The position numbers were made by a program, and so were the translations under genes. Below, piece by piece: positions 1 to 12,011 of a stretch of 64,000 nucleotides of DNA. The stretch's first letter is position 1, and the number at the start of each line of letters is the position of its first letter. The notes beneath the pieces were generated by a model that was not told the DNA's origin, made no database searches, and saw only the letters and a list, made by a program, of their open reading frames with translations. This DNA comes from Symbiodinium natans. Its lineage: Eukaryota > Sar > Dinophyceae > Suessiales > Symbiodiniaceae. The DNA lies in NCBI GenBank assembly GCA_905221605.1, contig CAJNDS010000174.1, forward strand, positions 109,501 to 173,500. The letters are read 5' to 3'.

Positions 1-1224
1 TCATGGTGGTACTTTTCAAACCATGTGGTGAGGCAGTTTAGCTGAATTTTGGCAAAGGAGGGAGACTCTGTTGCTAGCGGAGGAGTGGGACCTGGGGATG
101 AGGAGCAGGGTTGAGCGGCGGAGGGGGGGTTTCACCACTTTTCTGATGCTCTAGCCGCTCTAGCCTAGGTGTTGGGATTTACGGGTAGCAAGGAACATAC
201 TCGTTTCAACACGATCGTAGATTGGGATCCATATATCTCCCCATTCAATGGGTTCTTCGTTGGTCATAGCCTCTGAAGCCGAACGCAATCCTGCAGACTG
301 TCGCCGGCCGGGGTTGAAGTGCGCTTGCCATCAGTAACGGTAGCATAATTTTATCGCTACGCGACCCGCCTCGGCCTGAGCTTCTGTAATAAGGCAACCC
401 AAACCAGAGGGCTGGGAGTCAAAATAAAGGCGTGCAAGCCTGTCCCTGGGCTGTGGGAGGGGATTAGAGGTGGGGTGCCTGCTTTGTTCCACCCAGACAC
501 CTACAGCCCGAGGCCTCGGCGGAGTTTCACTGAACATATGTGTAAGTTCTGATGAATCTCGTGGGTCGTTTGGGGCACTGGGTCGGTAGTAAGGGCTGAG
601 GTACCGGGAGGACTTGCCGCTTCCGGCGGCGGCTCAGGTTGCGGCATCTTTACCAGCCGGGCTTGACATGGCTAACGTGAGTGTAGGATAATGCATATTC
701 AACATGCAATAGAAGAATTACCAAACCACAAGCACAATGTGTCCTAGATCTTAAAATCATAGCGCGGCGTGCGAGGAAGCGAGCAAGCACTATGGGGTAG
801 CCAGCCATGTAACATGCTATCATAGGACAGCACTGAAAGCGAGTGCGAAACCCTGGGCTGTCTGTCCCAGGGGACGGGACGGCTCGAGCCCGAGCCTCTG
901 CGATAGGAGCGTTGAGTAAGATTCTTGTGTAGGATGTGTGTCATGCATAATTAGTTTTGTCACTCCGTCGCCGTACGGGTCCTTGAGTTTATTACAGTCA
1001 ATAGCTTTGCAGTGCAGAAAGGAGTCACCCGCCAATTCTCAAATTTGCATGCATAAATCCAAGCTGGCAGCCTGCCTCACTTAGACCCCGCCACACTGCC
1101 ACCCGGGAAAACAACCTCTTCCGCCGGCTTGGGGTTTAGGGGTTTCAGGTTATAGATAGTTACATTAAGCAGTATCTTTGCCATGGCCAAGTTCTTCAAC
1201 ACCCCACGCACAAACTGAAAACCC
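1..1224. other. Non-coding, probably upstream or intronic sequence
   Basis: No convincing coding segment was found. Open frames here are short and lack domain features. A short AG-flanked open stretch near 632-670, followed by GTGAGTG, could be a tiny exon, but 13 codons are too few to judge. The rest looks like unique, moderately GC-rich filler of the kind that separates the exons further right. Confidence 0.4.
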
Positions 1225-1398
1225 TCCCTTCAATTGAAGGGCAACTTTAGCACCCGTTGCCCAAAATGCCAGTCGACTGGCCTCTCCCAACGCCCGGTCC
1301 TCTTCGCAGGTGGCATCTACACGGTGATCTACGTCCAGCACCCAGCGAAGCTGCACATGCGGAACGTCAGCGCCAGCGCCGTCGGGCGAGGGGCCGGG
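1225..1398 (+). CDS. Candidate exon, Cys-containing, of the large multi-exon membrane-protein gene
   Basis: The plus frame is open across this stretch. It carries a CPKC pair near 1258-1269, then the hydrophobic/aliphatic run GIYTVIYVQHPAKLHMRNVS. A TTCGCAG acceptor-like site at 1303-1309 could split it, so the exon may begin at 1310. Paired cysteines fit the GCC2/GCC3-like ectodomain inferred from later exons. The exact ends are not determined. Membership in the gene is inferred from strand and order only. Confidence 0.35.
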
Positions 1399-2279
1399 AT
1401 CTATGCAGGCGTGGACGTGGGCTGGGTTGGGGTTGATGCATTTTTGGGGGCCAACCGCGACACCCTAAACCATGAACCACACGTACATTTTGTAGAAGAA
1501 GCCCTTGAAACACGACACAGAAAGGACAGATCGAGGCAGCCGAAGCAGAGATGACGCTTCAGGGGACCGCCAGGGGTTCGGCCCTTTTCGCAGAAAGGCT
1601 GTGCCACTTGGGGAAGGTCAACTGTTCCGCCGCCCCAGGGTGCAGGCTGCGTGCTATGGAGCGAGTCCCAGAGGCTGGCCCACCCCCAATTACACCCAAA
1701 GCTTATACCCGAGGTATCTCGAGTGTAGCTTTCCCTTCTTTCCTAGTGCACACCGTGCAGCTCCCCGAAGCCTTAACCACAAACCCAAGACCTGAAGCCC
1801 ATAAACCCTAATTACCCCATGCGCTGGAGGTGAGACAGCTCTTTTGCAGTCGCGGCGAGGGCTTTGTGAGGCGGACGACCACCCTGAGCTGCCAACCCTG
1901 CCATGCATCTAGACTACTTTGTGGACTTCTGTGTCCCGATTGCTTGTTATCCTCAGGATAAGGAGACATAAAAAGAATGATAGAGTTGACCAAAAATAGT
2001 CGAAGCGACAGTGAAAGATGACGTACGGGACCATAAAAGATGATATGACAAGAGGGACCAGATGGAGTATTTTAACGGCACCATAAAACCATACAAGAAG
2101 GATGGACTAGTTTATTTTCCATGTACATTTTGCTATTCATGGAAGTTTACGGGACAGTCCGGCCATTTCCTTAAAGAGGGGTATATCCCCAAATAATAAA
2201 TACTATAAATCTTAAGCTGAAGACCCCAAAGCACCCAAAAAGGATTCCTAATTAGTGGGCAACTCTATTTGAGGAACAG

Positions 2280-2345
2280 ACGACCCGGCTGACGAAGGAC
2301 GCCACACTCCCATGCACGAGCTGCCCAGAGATCCCGAGACTTGGC
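2280..2345 (+). CDS. Candidate exon with CxxC motif (large membrane-protein gene)
   Basis: An AG acceptor at 2278-2279 opens a frame reading TTRLTKDATLPCTSCPEIPR. The CTSCP pair is the spacing seen in GCC2/GCC3 (ephrin-receptor-like) Cys-rich repeats. It is followed by TTTAGGG-like sequence, which recurs at the start of introns in this gene. It is short, so it is supported only by context. Confidence 0.35.
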
Positions 2346-2451
2346 GGTTTCAGGTTTAGGGTTTGGATGGTTTGGATCTTAGGCAACTAAATCCTGCCTT
2401 AAACTATTTAACTCCTAGTCTACACAGGGCCACACGGACGTGTCTCTTCAG

Positions 2452-2539
2452 GATGCCAATCAGCTGCGAGTCGGCAAAGGTCACCTTGCCGGCAGGTGCG
2501 ATGGTTCTGGCCTCGGCATGCTGCAGTGGCGGGTTCAAG
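2452..2539 (+). CDS. Candidate exon (large membrane-protein gene)
   Basis: It follows TGTCTCTTCAG. The frame with the highest GC at third codon positions reads MPISCESAKVTLPAGAMVLA, then a Cys-Cys pair. A second frame is also open, so the reading frame is a choice by codon composition. The following intron begins with GGGGTAGGTTTGGG and ends with CCCCTAAATCC before the next exon, a pattern shared by several introns here. Confidence 0.35.
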
Positions 2540-2653
2540 ATTTGGGGTAGGTTTGGGCTTAAATTGATCTAGACCCAAACTATCAAAATATGTTAACGAT
2601 CTCCATGGGCCCCTTTTTCCCCTAAATCCTAAGGCCCTCTGATCTCCATGCAG

Positions 2654-2759
2654 GTGAATCTCAAGCCGATTCCGCGCTGGGAGGATTCGGGCGAATCATA
2701 CAACCTTACCGACCTCACCGAGTGGTATTTCTGCCCCAATCGGCAGGCCACGGCTGCGA
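2654..2759 (+). CDS. Candidate exon (large membrane-protein gene, extracellular part)
   Basis: A clean CTCCATGCAG acceptor precedes an open frame of about 35 codons starting VNLKPIPRWEDSGESYNLTD and ending with WYFCPN. Both sides are CCCTAAA/TTTAGGG-like intron sequence. Asp/Asn/Tyr-rich content with a CP pair suggests a lumenal or extracellular segment. The donor lies near GCTGCG|AGACC and is not canonical GT. Confidence 0.45.
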
Positions 2760-4261
2760 GACCCTAAACCCCGAAACCTGACCACCCTCAAGCCGCAAAA
2801 TCCCCTCAATTTGAGGCAGAATCACGCCTTGGCAGTTCGACCACCTTAAGCCCGAAATGTAAGAAACCCTAAAGCACAACCCTACAACCCTTAAGACCCC
2901 CCAACTCCCAAACTCAAGCTTCGAAAGTCCCAGAATCCTCGAAGCCCAGCTGGACCCTAGCATAGAGATGAGGGAGGTGTTTTGGGCTTGGGGGCTCCAA
3001 AGCGATAGGAAAGTCATAAGGTTTGAGAGGTGGGGTTATAGGAAAAAGTCAGGCTCAAGCGTTTGTTTGGGTTTTGGGTTTGGAGGGTTTTCCGGATTTG
3101 GCAGGAGGTCCAAGGTTGCAAGAAGGTCGGTTGTGCTTCGAGATTTACAAAAAGGTTAACAGTTCGGGGTGCCAGGGGCTTTTGGCATTGAGGCTTTTTT
3201 GGGTTTAAGGGCTAGGCGAGCAGCCTTCCGTGTCATGCACTCCCTTGCAGAAGCCTTGAAAGAGCCCTTCTATAAGGTACCTTACTTGGGAACTCCTCGC
3301 TGAAGCTCTCACTAATGCAGGAATTTGGCCCGAAGCTCGAGGCTTTCATTCGAGGTTTAGGACCCGACTACCTTCCTACCTCCAGGCCTGTCCAATTGGA
3401 TTCGTCGAAGCAGGTCACTGGCCCGGGGATGATGCCAAATTTGAGGAGCCGATTGTTCCGAAGGGAAGACAGGTGGGAGCCTCGCATAAACTCTATGCAA
3501 ACTTGATATAGTCCCCTGCGGGTTTCGGTTTCTTTTGGTGCCAGCGTCGATTTGGGGGTTTCGCGGTTAGGCATAGGGGCAGCCGTATTCAAAGTTGGTG
3601 GCCTTGCAAGACTAGCGCCCTTCTGGATTCTCTCTCTTTGGGAGCAAAGCGCGTAAGCGCTCAAACAAGCAGGGCAGGGTAAACTTCTTCATCTTTAACC
3701 CGAGAACTTTCAAACCCAAGCTCCTGGAGGACGTGCCGTGTCGAGAGGGCTTTTGCGGGCCTGGGTCGCCTGCCCTGCCATCAGTGCGGATGAATTGGCA
3801 CCGGAGCCTGTTGATCTCCTAGCCCTAGCAAACCCCAGCACGTGGCACCCTCACAAGCAAAAGACCTTGAATGAAATCCCTGCAGCTCCGGGAGGCCACT
3901 GGAAGCCCGGGCTCCATAAGGCCAAGATTTAATGGAAAAGTTACAGTTAAAATCAGTGTCGGCTTATACTTTGTTTTAACAGAAATAAGTAAAGTGGCAA
4001 GCCGCTTTGGATGGCATGGGATGGGATGAAAAAAAGAGAGACACGCATTGTACAATCAGGCCTTGATTGCCAATCGCATAGCAGGATGCAATCGATGGCT
4101 GTGACTGACCAACACTCTCGCACCATTCTAAACCCTACGCTGCCTTAACCTCCAGCCCACCAATCCCTGGCTTTGGGGGTTTGTATAGAGTTTAAGGGCT
4201 CGGGGTCTCGGGAGTTTGAGGTGCTCGGGTGTGGGTTTCGGGCCTAGGGCCTAGGGCCCAG

Positions 4262-4334
4262 GTGTGTCCACTGTGCCTGGCAATTCGCCCGGTCGGACAG
4301 CGACGTGCTGCACTGCATCAAGTGCGCAGACAAG
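4262..4334 (+). CDS. Exon encoding a Cys-rich (GCC2/GCC3-like) segment
   Basis: The exon follows CCCAG and stops at a GC donor (CAAG|GCAACC). The frame reads CVHCAWQFARSDSDVL followed by HCIKCADK, giving two CxxC pairs about 16 residues apart. This is typical of GCC2/GCC3 ephrin-receptor-like repeats, which form the ectodomain of large multi-pass proteins in protists. It is the clearest Cys-rich exon of the gene. Extracellular placement is inferred from the family. Confidence 0.5.
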
Positions 4335-4399
4335 GCAACCGGAGCCCGAACCCTTGTCCTTAAACCTTAAACTTCACGAGAGTCTGAAGCAGATTTCTT

Positions 4400-7300
4400 G
4401 TTCAACCAGAGGTGGGACTTGAGATGTGGAAGTCTCCTTTGAAAAGTTGACGAGGGCCTGTTTAATCGCTTAGCCTTCCGAATTCTACGCTCTTCAACTT
4501 TTACAGGTTGCCAGGTTGCCTGGTTTCGGCCCAGAAGAGTTGAAAGGCCCGCGCTTTGGCGTTTCAGACTCCTGCGCTTTTCTACTTCAGCGAGTTGTGG
4601 CATGTGGGCCTGCCCGCGCGTGCTCTAACGTTTTGCAAGGGCTGGGCTTTCCAATCCTACCCGAGGCAGATCCACCACGCAGAAACCTTGGAACCTAGAC
4701 CCTAACAAACCATGTTTGTGGGCTGCCCAGAAATTAGCCGTTTGACCGTGGCTTGCAGTCACCTTTTGGGTATCCAGCGCAGCTCATACCACATCTCAGT
4801 CAGCTCCCCTTCAGCTTGCTTGTCTTCGTATCTGTGAGCTCACTTGAGGGGGCACTGGCCAAGCCACTGGCTCATGCGTTGTAGCTGGTGGCGCAGCGAC
4901 GAAATCAACCGCAGCCTCATCCCTATGGCCACTTGCTGAACTCTCAAACTCCAAGCAAATTCAGGCCACACACCAGCAGCATGCCATAGAGCTCGAAGCT
5001 TCAATCCAACTCCATTGGCTGCGCCACCGTCGTTTGGATTGCTGCAATCATCATCTACTCAATCAGTACCATATTAGCAACATCCTCGACCGCGAGAGTC
5101 TTTGCAGGGATCGCCTCCTCCGACGAGGCCGTTCCAACCGAAGGCCCCATCACAGCGAATGAGGACAGTAAAACTTAAGTCCAGGGAGAGGAGGGCGGGG
5201 CAAACGATTCTTGCCTAGGCACACCAGGCAGATTCTGGCACACAGAGTCTCACATTTTGGCTCGAGCACACTAACAGAGCAACATACATGTTTCCATACA
5301 TGCTCACTGTAGTGGCGCAAGAACGAAGGCTGTTCACCTAGCCTGCCCGAAGCACGAAACAGCGACACGTTCTGTGCACTCACTCCATGGACATGTAGGG
5401 GCGCTACTCGGTTCATGAGGGTTTCCCTCATAGTGCGTTGGATGTCCCTGATCTCAGGGGCCGCCCAGCGGCGCGCTGCACACAGCGAATACTCATGGGC
5501 ATGATGGGGGACAACACCTCCCAATGCACTACCTCACACGCGGGCATCTCTCGGGCAATAGAGCAGCCATGATTCCTCCCAGTAGAAGTTATCCCGGAAG
5601 TCCCCCCGTGTGAATGCCACGCGCGTGGCAGCGCTGCCCCAAAACCCTAAACCGCGGTTGTTCCTCTATCTCTCGATAAGAATTCTCAGCGAGTACCTAT
5701 TCTCCATGGCACAACCCAAACTTCCATGCAAACTTCGACCCCGTGCTTGGAGCATGGGACACGGTCTCCTTGCTGTACGTCGCAGATCAGGCCCATTGTG
5801 GCCCCAAATATCTTTGGGACCAGCTTTGCCAGCCTCAGTGCTACTTCACACCATGCAGACAGAAACGCAAAGTGCTACTCTTTCCGCAGCATCTGTAGAA
5901 AACACAAGCGCTCGTAATCAAACATTTCAAGCCTTTTGAGTGCTACGCTTCTTTGGCGGCTCGCCATCCTCAGCACGCGGGTCCGCCCCTAGCTCAGGGC
6001 AGAGCAGAACATCATGTATGCTGATGAAAGGAAGTGGATTAGCGTCTGGAACGGAAGGCAACCCATCGACGAGGATCTCCAAGCCTCACAATGGTCCTAT
6101 GCAAGAGCGCGATTCGGCAGGCCATGATCACTCCAAAAGCAGTCCAAGAAAACCAAAGCCATTTCACGAGAACCCAAAAGCAATCAAACGAGGAGCATCC
6201 GAGGCGAGACAGCGCCAATTGCAACACTACAAAGTGCTTTCTTCCCCCAAGGACGCACGCAAGGCAACCCATCCTCGAGCCAAAAACACGAGCAACTTGC
6301 TTCCTTGAGCCACGTTTTTGCGCCCCACGAAACGCTGTATTCCCGTGGAGATTTCGAGTACATTCCTGGTGAGGACGCCTTTTTTGGCACTCTGCACGTA
6401 TCCCTTTAGCCAGGTGCCCTCCACCCTACCCTCAAGGAGGCTACGGTGTCCGGCAGAGATCACGGCATCCCCAAACTCGGCGACGGATTGACTCGGCCAG
6501 GTGGGGGCCCTCGCAGCACGTTCCAAAGCTTGGGCGTAGTGTTGCAGCGCCATGCAGCCATGCACTTGGATGACCATGCCTGCCTGCAAAGCAAGGTGCG
6601 CCCACCAGGAGCTCCCACTGCAGCTCCCCACCGCGACGACTTTTGGTGGTCTTGCAAGTGGCGAGGCGCCAGGCGCTTGACTTGCAAGGTGTTGTGCTCG
6701 GCCGTGAAAGAAGCTTCCAAACACTCCTCCCCCCCGCGCTCCAGCTCGGGCTCGCAGGGCCCTTGGGCCGTGAAGCCGCAGTGCGCGCTGCCCAACTGAA
6801 TGAGAGGGCGGCGGCAACTGCAAGCAATTGCGGGGAAAGCACGTACATGTCTTCCCACCCTCCTTGCCCGTGGCCAGTTTCGGCTTGGCGGCTTGTTTTT
6901 GGCACCAGAGTCTAGAGTGAAGCCAGAAGGCTCTTCATCACGAGGCGAGAGCGACGAGGGCATGCTAAAACACCGAGAGCGTCATCGTTCGCATTTTTAT
7001 TCATGGTAAAACAGCTTTGGGTAATGGATTTCAACATGGGGTTTTGACAACGACTCATATGCGCACCGCGACTTAGCCAGAGCGTCCGGGCCCACAGGAA
7101 AGTTGACAGGGTCATCAGCTTCGAGATTTCCAGGCTATGTCCCACCCTTTCACATCGTGCTCGTTGGCTTCGCATAGCCGGCGGCGATAAGAACAGAGAT
7201 GGCGCTCACGCTCCTCCCGCAGGAGGATTCGTCCTCATCTCCTGGAAAAGCTTTCCCCGGCCCCAGGCGTTGCATCCACAGTGGCAGGGTCCTCCGCGAA

Positions 7301-8070
7301 GGAAGAATTTTCAGCTGTCCACGTCGCTGACTAGGTCCACTGCCAGCTCTCTGCGGGACTCGCAAGCTCATCGCGTCTCCAGAACTCATCTCGAATGTCC
7401 TGGCCGACGTCACAACTTGGCCGGCGACAGACGCCTCGACTGCGCAGCGAATGCGCAGGGTCCGAGCAACCGTAGCAGCTTAACAAACAGGCTCCGACGA
7501 AATGGCTCAACGAATTGCGAATTTCGTTTGAGGTTTCACACAGATGCAAAAGTAGCTTCTGGGCTTTCTATGCATTTGCCTTCCTGCAGCTGCGTGTGCT
7601 CTGCAAACAAGTCTGCACATGCTGCCCAAGGGACTCTTCGTAGCCGGCCCCTGGTTCGAGGTACATGGCATGTCCTTTTGCAGCAAACTCATCCTACCGC
7701 ATCAACAAAACCCTCAACCCGGAACAACCTCCAGCCTGGAGAGTTGAGGAGGCATGGACAACCATCTCCGCTCGTGTCGCACCCAAAACTCGATGCCGTT
7801 TTCTGCGAGACCCTCCCAAAGCCTGCAAAATTCTCTTTTGGAGACAACTCATCCAGAGGGGTGTGGAAACGAAAAAACAAAATAGTAAAACGAGACGATT
7901 GCTTACCCGAGCGCCCAGTTCTGTCTCAGTAGACAAGTGCGCTACGTCACTACGCAGACAAGGAAGTAGTATACCCCGCACTGCGCCGGGTCCTTCGGCA
8001 GAGGTCTCAAAAGGAAACTCCCTGCCAGACACTTCTAAGGCTAACCCCTTAATTAAACCCAAAATCGTAC
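4400..8070. other. Long intron-like stretch with degenerate minus-strand coding remnant
   Basis: No plus-strand exon of the large gene was recognised here. On the minus strand, between about 6960 and 6230, overlapping frames read protein-like text (for example YAQALERAARAPTWPSQSVA) in at least two frames joined by a shift. This suggests a decayed inserted gene or retroelement fragment of unknown family. The remainder shows no repeat or RNA gene that could be identified. Confidence 0.3.
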
Positions 8071-8075
8071 GGCAG

Positions 8076-8154
8076 GTGATGGTGTACATCCTCATGCACC
8101 TGGCCTGGGATGTGGGCTTCTTCACTTATGCAGCCGTCAGTGTCGTCGGGCCCG
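8076..8154 (+). CDS. Exon encoding a transmembrane segment (large membrane-protein gene)
   Basis: The acceptor is CGGCAG and the donor is GGGCCCG|GTTAGG. The frame reads VMVYILMHLAWDVGFFTYAA and then VSVVGP, a strongly hydrophobic helix. The next intron is only about 187 bp. It begins GTTAGGG...GGTTTAGAGG and ends CCCTAAGCCC...CGCAG, so its ends are inversely complementary. This marks the switch from Cys-rich ectodomain exons to membrane exons. Confidence 0.5.
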
Positions 8155-8341
8155 GTTAGGGTGTATAAGGTTTAGAGGTCTTTGGGTGTAGGTTTGAAGT
8201 TCGACTGGTCTTTGGAGGTCTGGAAGTGGCGAGCGCAAGCGCCCCTGGCCCCACGTCCATACAAATCGCCCCAAAACCTATATATGCCAGAAAAATCCTC
8301 CCAAACCAACTGCCCAAGCCCTAAGCCCGAGGTCGCCGCAG

Positions 8342-8430
8342 GCAAGCGTGACCGACCGCTGAGTCGCACACTGCTGAACCAGCTCATGGCCTTCGCTGGC
8401 GTTGCCAGCAGCGTCCTGCCCCCCGGGCTG
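8342..8430 (+). CDS. Exon encoding a conserved-looking membrane-proximal segment
   Basis: It follows GTCGCCGCAG. The frame reads KRDRPLSRTLLNQLMAFAGV and continues ASSVLPP. In GCC2/GCC3 multi-pass proteins of protists, the membrane region contains a comparable 'K-ilLNylQ...s...lP' stretch. The Leu-Asn-Gln and Ser-Ser-x-Leu-Pro layout agrees with that. The donor is uncertain, near 8424-8430. The family assignment rests on remembered consensus and was not searched. Confidence 0.45.
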
Positions 8431-9656
8431 TTTAGCCCAAACCCAAATCCTCATCTCTAAACCCTCGAACCTGAACTCTAAACCCACCACCAAGCGGGGC
8501 GTTTGAGGGGTGATCCCTCAATGCGCATATAAACCCGAACCAAAACCCCTGAAAAGACGTGAGCCCAATGAGCCCTAGGTCGGCGGTGGCGAAGACGGAT
8601 CCCGTGGCGAAGCTAGGGCTGATCGGGAAACAACTTTTCGTGGTGCAGGGCTTGGGGTTTAAGATTTCAGGGCTGAGGGCTTTGGAGTTTTTGCGTGCGC
8701 AAATCCTAAGATAGTAGCCTCGGGTACCCCTATCCCATGTACGTTCGGTTCCACAGCGAAGCGACGGAGCTCCAGCCTTTGGGGTTCCAGAGCGGGGTCC
8801 CGAGCGGGTTGCGGAGCGGGTTCGGGATGCTTTTCATGCGATGCGAACGAAGTTGAGCCGCAGTGCAGACTTTGGCTCTTGCGAACTCTTGCGATCCTGA
8901 AGCGCACCTGAGGCTCTTCATCTTCGTGACTGTCAGCACTTTTTAAGACATCCAACGCCCAACACGATACCGAAACGCTGGGCTTCCGCAGCTACAGCCG
9001 ATGAGCGAACGCTTTCGTAGGTCGTAGGCTTTCGAACGCTATTGAATACAAAATGCACGATGTTGGGTAAGCTCCTGGGCCCTGCAGGAACCCCACAACT
9101 CTTAAAGAGGGAGCCCTTTTGCTACACATGCGCGAATAAACGCTTCACATGCCATGCCATTGAAACATGTTGAGCGAATATCCGGTTACCGCAGTGAACT
9201 AATCGTCTTTCTCGTTAATCCCTTTGTTAATGGACCTCAGGCTCATGAGACTTTTGAATGTACTCTTATGCCAAGAGTGGGGATCTCAGCATGTAATAAC
9301 CCAGGTGAACGAATGCCCGTGGGAAGATGCAGAGTTCTTTCCATTTGCGAAGCCCTGGGCTTTGGGTGGGGTGGGGGGAGTCCATTGGCGAAGTCTTAAG
9401 AAAATCAATCTGGGGACATCTGAGACTCGAACGCCCCCTCCCCTGAACATCAGGGAGTCCCTTGCTTGCCGGGGTTTTACCTCCTTGGCCTCCAAACTTT
9501 CCTTCTGCGAGTGACCAGCGACATTACGATAGCAAACCATGGAAGAACTTTAAAGATTGCAGCTCTCCGAATTTTAGTTTCAGCTGACTGTTACATCACA
9601 ATAGTGAAAAATGCACGCGCCCGGGAGACGTATAAACGGCCTTGCAAAGATATTAT

Positions 9657-9683
9657 ATATACATACATACATACATACATACA

Positions 9684-9730
<47 letters not shown>

Positions 9731-9750
9731 GTATGTGTGTATATATATAT
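9657..9750. repeat. TACA and TA microsatellite
   Basis: About fourteen TACA tetranucleotides run into a TA/TGTA tract. Immediately right, 9764-9782 is a hairpin (GTGCGTGC-TTC-GCACGCAC). Nothing coding. Confidence 0.95.
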
Positions 9751-9782
9751 ATACTAGACACACGTGCGTGCTTCGCACGCAC

Positions 9783-9940
9783 TTAGTGTCTGCACCAGCC
9801 CACGATGCGGAGGTGCGTGGGAGTGGTCTAGAGGGGACGGCCCGGACAGAGGGGGCAGCGGGGCCGCGGCCACGTTTTTTGGGGTCCGGGTTGTTGGGGC
9901 TCAGGCTTTAGGACGTCAGGCTTCGGCTTGAGGATTCTGG
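9783..9940 (+). repeat. Direct repeat copy 1 (about 150 bp)
   Basis: The stretch starting TTAGTGTCTGCACCAGCCCA matches the one starting at 10645 almost base for base for about 70 bp. It then stays similar through GCGGCCACGTTTTTT and GGCTTCGGCTTGAGG. Both copies lie next to TA microsatellites. No tRNA boxes or open frame could be recognised, so it is most likely a dispersed repeat. Confidence 0.8.
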
Positions 9941-10019
9941 GGTTTTTTGGGGTCGGGTCGAGGGTTTGGGGCTTAGGTTTTGGGACGTCGATTTTCGGGT
10001 AGGTCAGGGTGAAGAGGGT

Positions 10020-10048
10020 TGGGGAGGGGGGGGGGGGGGGGGGGGGGT
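10020..10048 (+). repeat. Poly-G tract
   Basis: A near-uninterrupted G run follows GGGGAGGGG. A second G run lies at 10427-10462. Length in an assembly is unreliable. Confidence 0.9.
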
Positions 10049-10534
10049 AAACGCGCGTTTTTGGGACTCGAAGGGAAGTTGAAGGGTTAGGATTTCGGGC
10101 TTGCTTGGGGTTTTGGGAACGAACCCTGCATGGTGGCTTTGGTTCATGGAGACAGGGGCTCCACCTTCTGCTTGGGGTCTGGCGGGCCCAGAGTGAAGGG
10201 GGTCGGAGCTGCAGTCGGGGGGGTGGGTGGGTTGGGGGCGTGGGGGGGTGTATAGGGCACTGGTGTTCACAGCTTCAGTCCAGAAGCTGGGAAAACCAGC
10301 AGTTTAAGGGTTTAGGATTTCGGGCTTCCTTGCGGGTTTGGGTCATGGAGACATAGATTGTTTTTAAAGGAGTATGGTACTACTGGTGTTCACAGGTCCA
10401 ATCCTGAAGCTGCGGTGGGGGTGGGTTGGGGGGGGGGGGGGGGGGGGGGGGGGGAAGGGGGGGGTGTTTTTTGGGGCGCAGGGCATGGGCGGCTGGCCCC
10501 CTAACTCGTCGCGGGCCCAGACCTTAGCCTCAGA

Positions 10535-10615
10535 CCCTAAACCCCGAACCCAAACCCTAAACCTTAAACCCTAAGCCTAATCCTTAAACCTTAAACCCTA
10601 AACCCTTAAACCCTA
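10535..10615 (+). repeat. Interstitial telomere-like CCCTAAA repeats
   Basis: At least six imperfect copies of CCCTAAA/CCTTAAA follow one another. TTTAGGG is the plant-type telomere repeat also reported in dinoflagellates. The tract is degenerate and internal, so it is an interstitial or intron-derived repeat rather than a chromosome end. Confidence 0.7.
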
Positions 10616-10644
10616 ACCCCAACCACACCCACACCACAGAAAAG

Positions 10645-10785
10645 TTAGTGTCTGCACCAGCCCACGATGCGGAGGTGCGTGGGAGTGGTCTAGAAAAAAC
10701 GGCCCAGACAGAGGGCTGACGCGGCCACGTTTTTTGTTCAGGTTGGGGCTTCGGCTTTAGGACGCCGGGCTTCGGTTTGAGGGGC
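10645..10785 (+). repeat. Direct repeat copy 2 (about 150 bp)
   Basis: This is the second copy of the element at 9783. It shares TTAGTGTCTGCACCAGCCCA, GGTGCGTGGGAGTGGTCTAGA and the GCGGCCACGTTTTTT end. It is followed at 10826-10930 by two TA/TG microsatellite tracts. Confidence 0.8.
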
Positions 10786-10825
10786 GGGGCGGAGAATCAC
10801 CTCGCGAGGGGGGGGGGGGGTCTCT

Positions 10826-10930
10826 TTGTTTATATATATATATATATATATATCTGTGTGTGTGTGTGTAAATAAATGAAGAAGAACATATAAAAATAAA
10901 CAAATAATATATATATATATATATATATAA
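10826..10930. repeat. TA / TG microsatellites
   Basis: TATATA tracts flank a TGTGTG run and an AT-rich spacer. Low complexity. Confidence 0.95.
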
Positions 10931-11271
10931 TTCGTTGTTATCCAAGGGCCAAGGGTTGTTGACCTGGTTTTGTGGTTCTAGGGTTTAGGCTTTTAGGGTT
11001 TTACGGTTTGTTGGTTTAGGGCTTGTTTTTTTGTACGTGCCACAAGCCGCCCAACTCCACCCCTAAACCCCAAAGGACGCTTGCTAACACGAGTCGCTTG
11101 CTGCGGTCCTTTGTGGCGCAGGACGTTCTGCGGGTGGGGTTCAGGGCGCTAGGGATGATCTTAGGTAGTCTTAGGGTTGAGGGAACGTGAGGGTCTAGGT
11201 TTGGGGCTTGGGTTCAGGGACACCCTAAACACCCCAAGCCCCAGACCCTAAATTGTCACCCTTGGCGGTAG

Positions 11272-11345
11272 GACGCGGTGTCGCTGTCCGCCGAGTGCCT
11301 GCTTCGTCACTTCGGCTTCCCCCAGGACACCAGGATACCTTAAAC
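11272..11345 (+). CDS. Candidate exon (large membrane-protein gene)
   Basis: It follows CTTGGCGGTAG. The frame reads DAVSLSAECLLRHFGFPQ, with G or C at most third codon positions. In the related protist proteins the loop after the first membrane segments contains a 'sL..eC' pattern, which fits here and fits the exon order. The donor is unclear: the frame stays open to a TAA at 11341-11343, so the exon must end before that. Confidence 0.4.
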
Positions 11346-12011
11346 GCTGTCACTATAATCCTTCACCTTCGTGAGCCTACACGGGGTTTAGCTTCCCCCC
11401 AATGCGTGCCCGAAGCACTACTTAAGGCCCTACAAAACCCCTTAGCTCCTAACCGTCCTAACCATGGAAGCCCGATAACCGAATAGCATACTGCGCAAAG
11501 CTGCTGTTTCAGCAGCAAACCCAATAATTGCCACACATTTTCCCGCAGGCTATATGTCACACGTACATTCATGTCGGGTTGACCGTTAATTAACCGAAAA
11601 GAAGCCAAGCTCTAAAATTTGTGTTTTGCTAATGAGAGTGGAGTCAAGAGGGCCAAGCTTCCAATCTCAATGGAACAAGTCCTCAAGTCCAAGCCCTGAA
11701 TTGTTAAAATCCCACCACAAAAATAGTTTAATTTTTTGGTAGGCTCAGATTAGCACCGCCGACCCACACATGTTTGTAGTTTTTGAACCCGCCTCCGGAA
11801 CTGTGCTGTCTCTTTTTGTGCAAAGCATTGGCGGCAGGTTTAGCTTCTTCTAGTTGCGCTCACGCGCATACCTAACAGAAGCTGTTTCTATCGACATCGG
11901 CTCCCCTCGAACCACCGGCTCCCCTCAACAACAATCTGCTAAGCCCTGAAGCCGACAAGCTTGTGCACAGGCAGGTCGTAGTTCAAGGCTCAGGGCTTAA
12001 ACTGGTTTACA

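Noticed and set aside
6300-6320. Reversed spliced-leader match (CTTGAGCC)
   Set aside because: Only nine bases agree, which is expected by chance in a window of this size.
7270-7932. 220-codon plus-strand ORF
   Set aside because: Composition is arbitrary, other frames overlap equally, and no motif or splice logic supports it.
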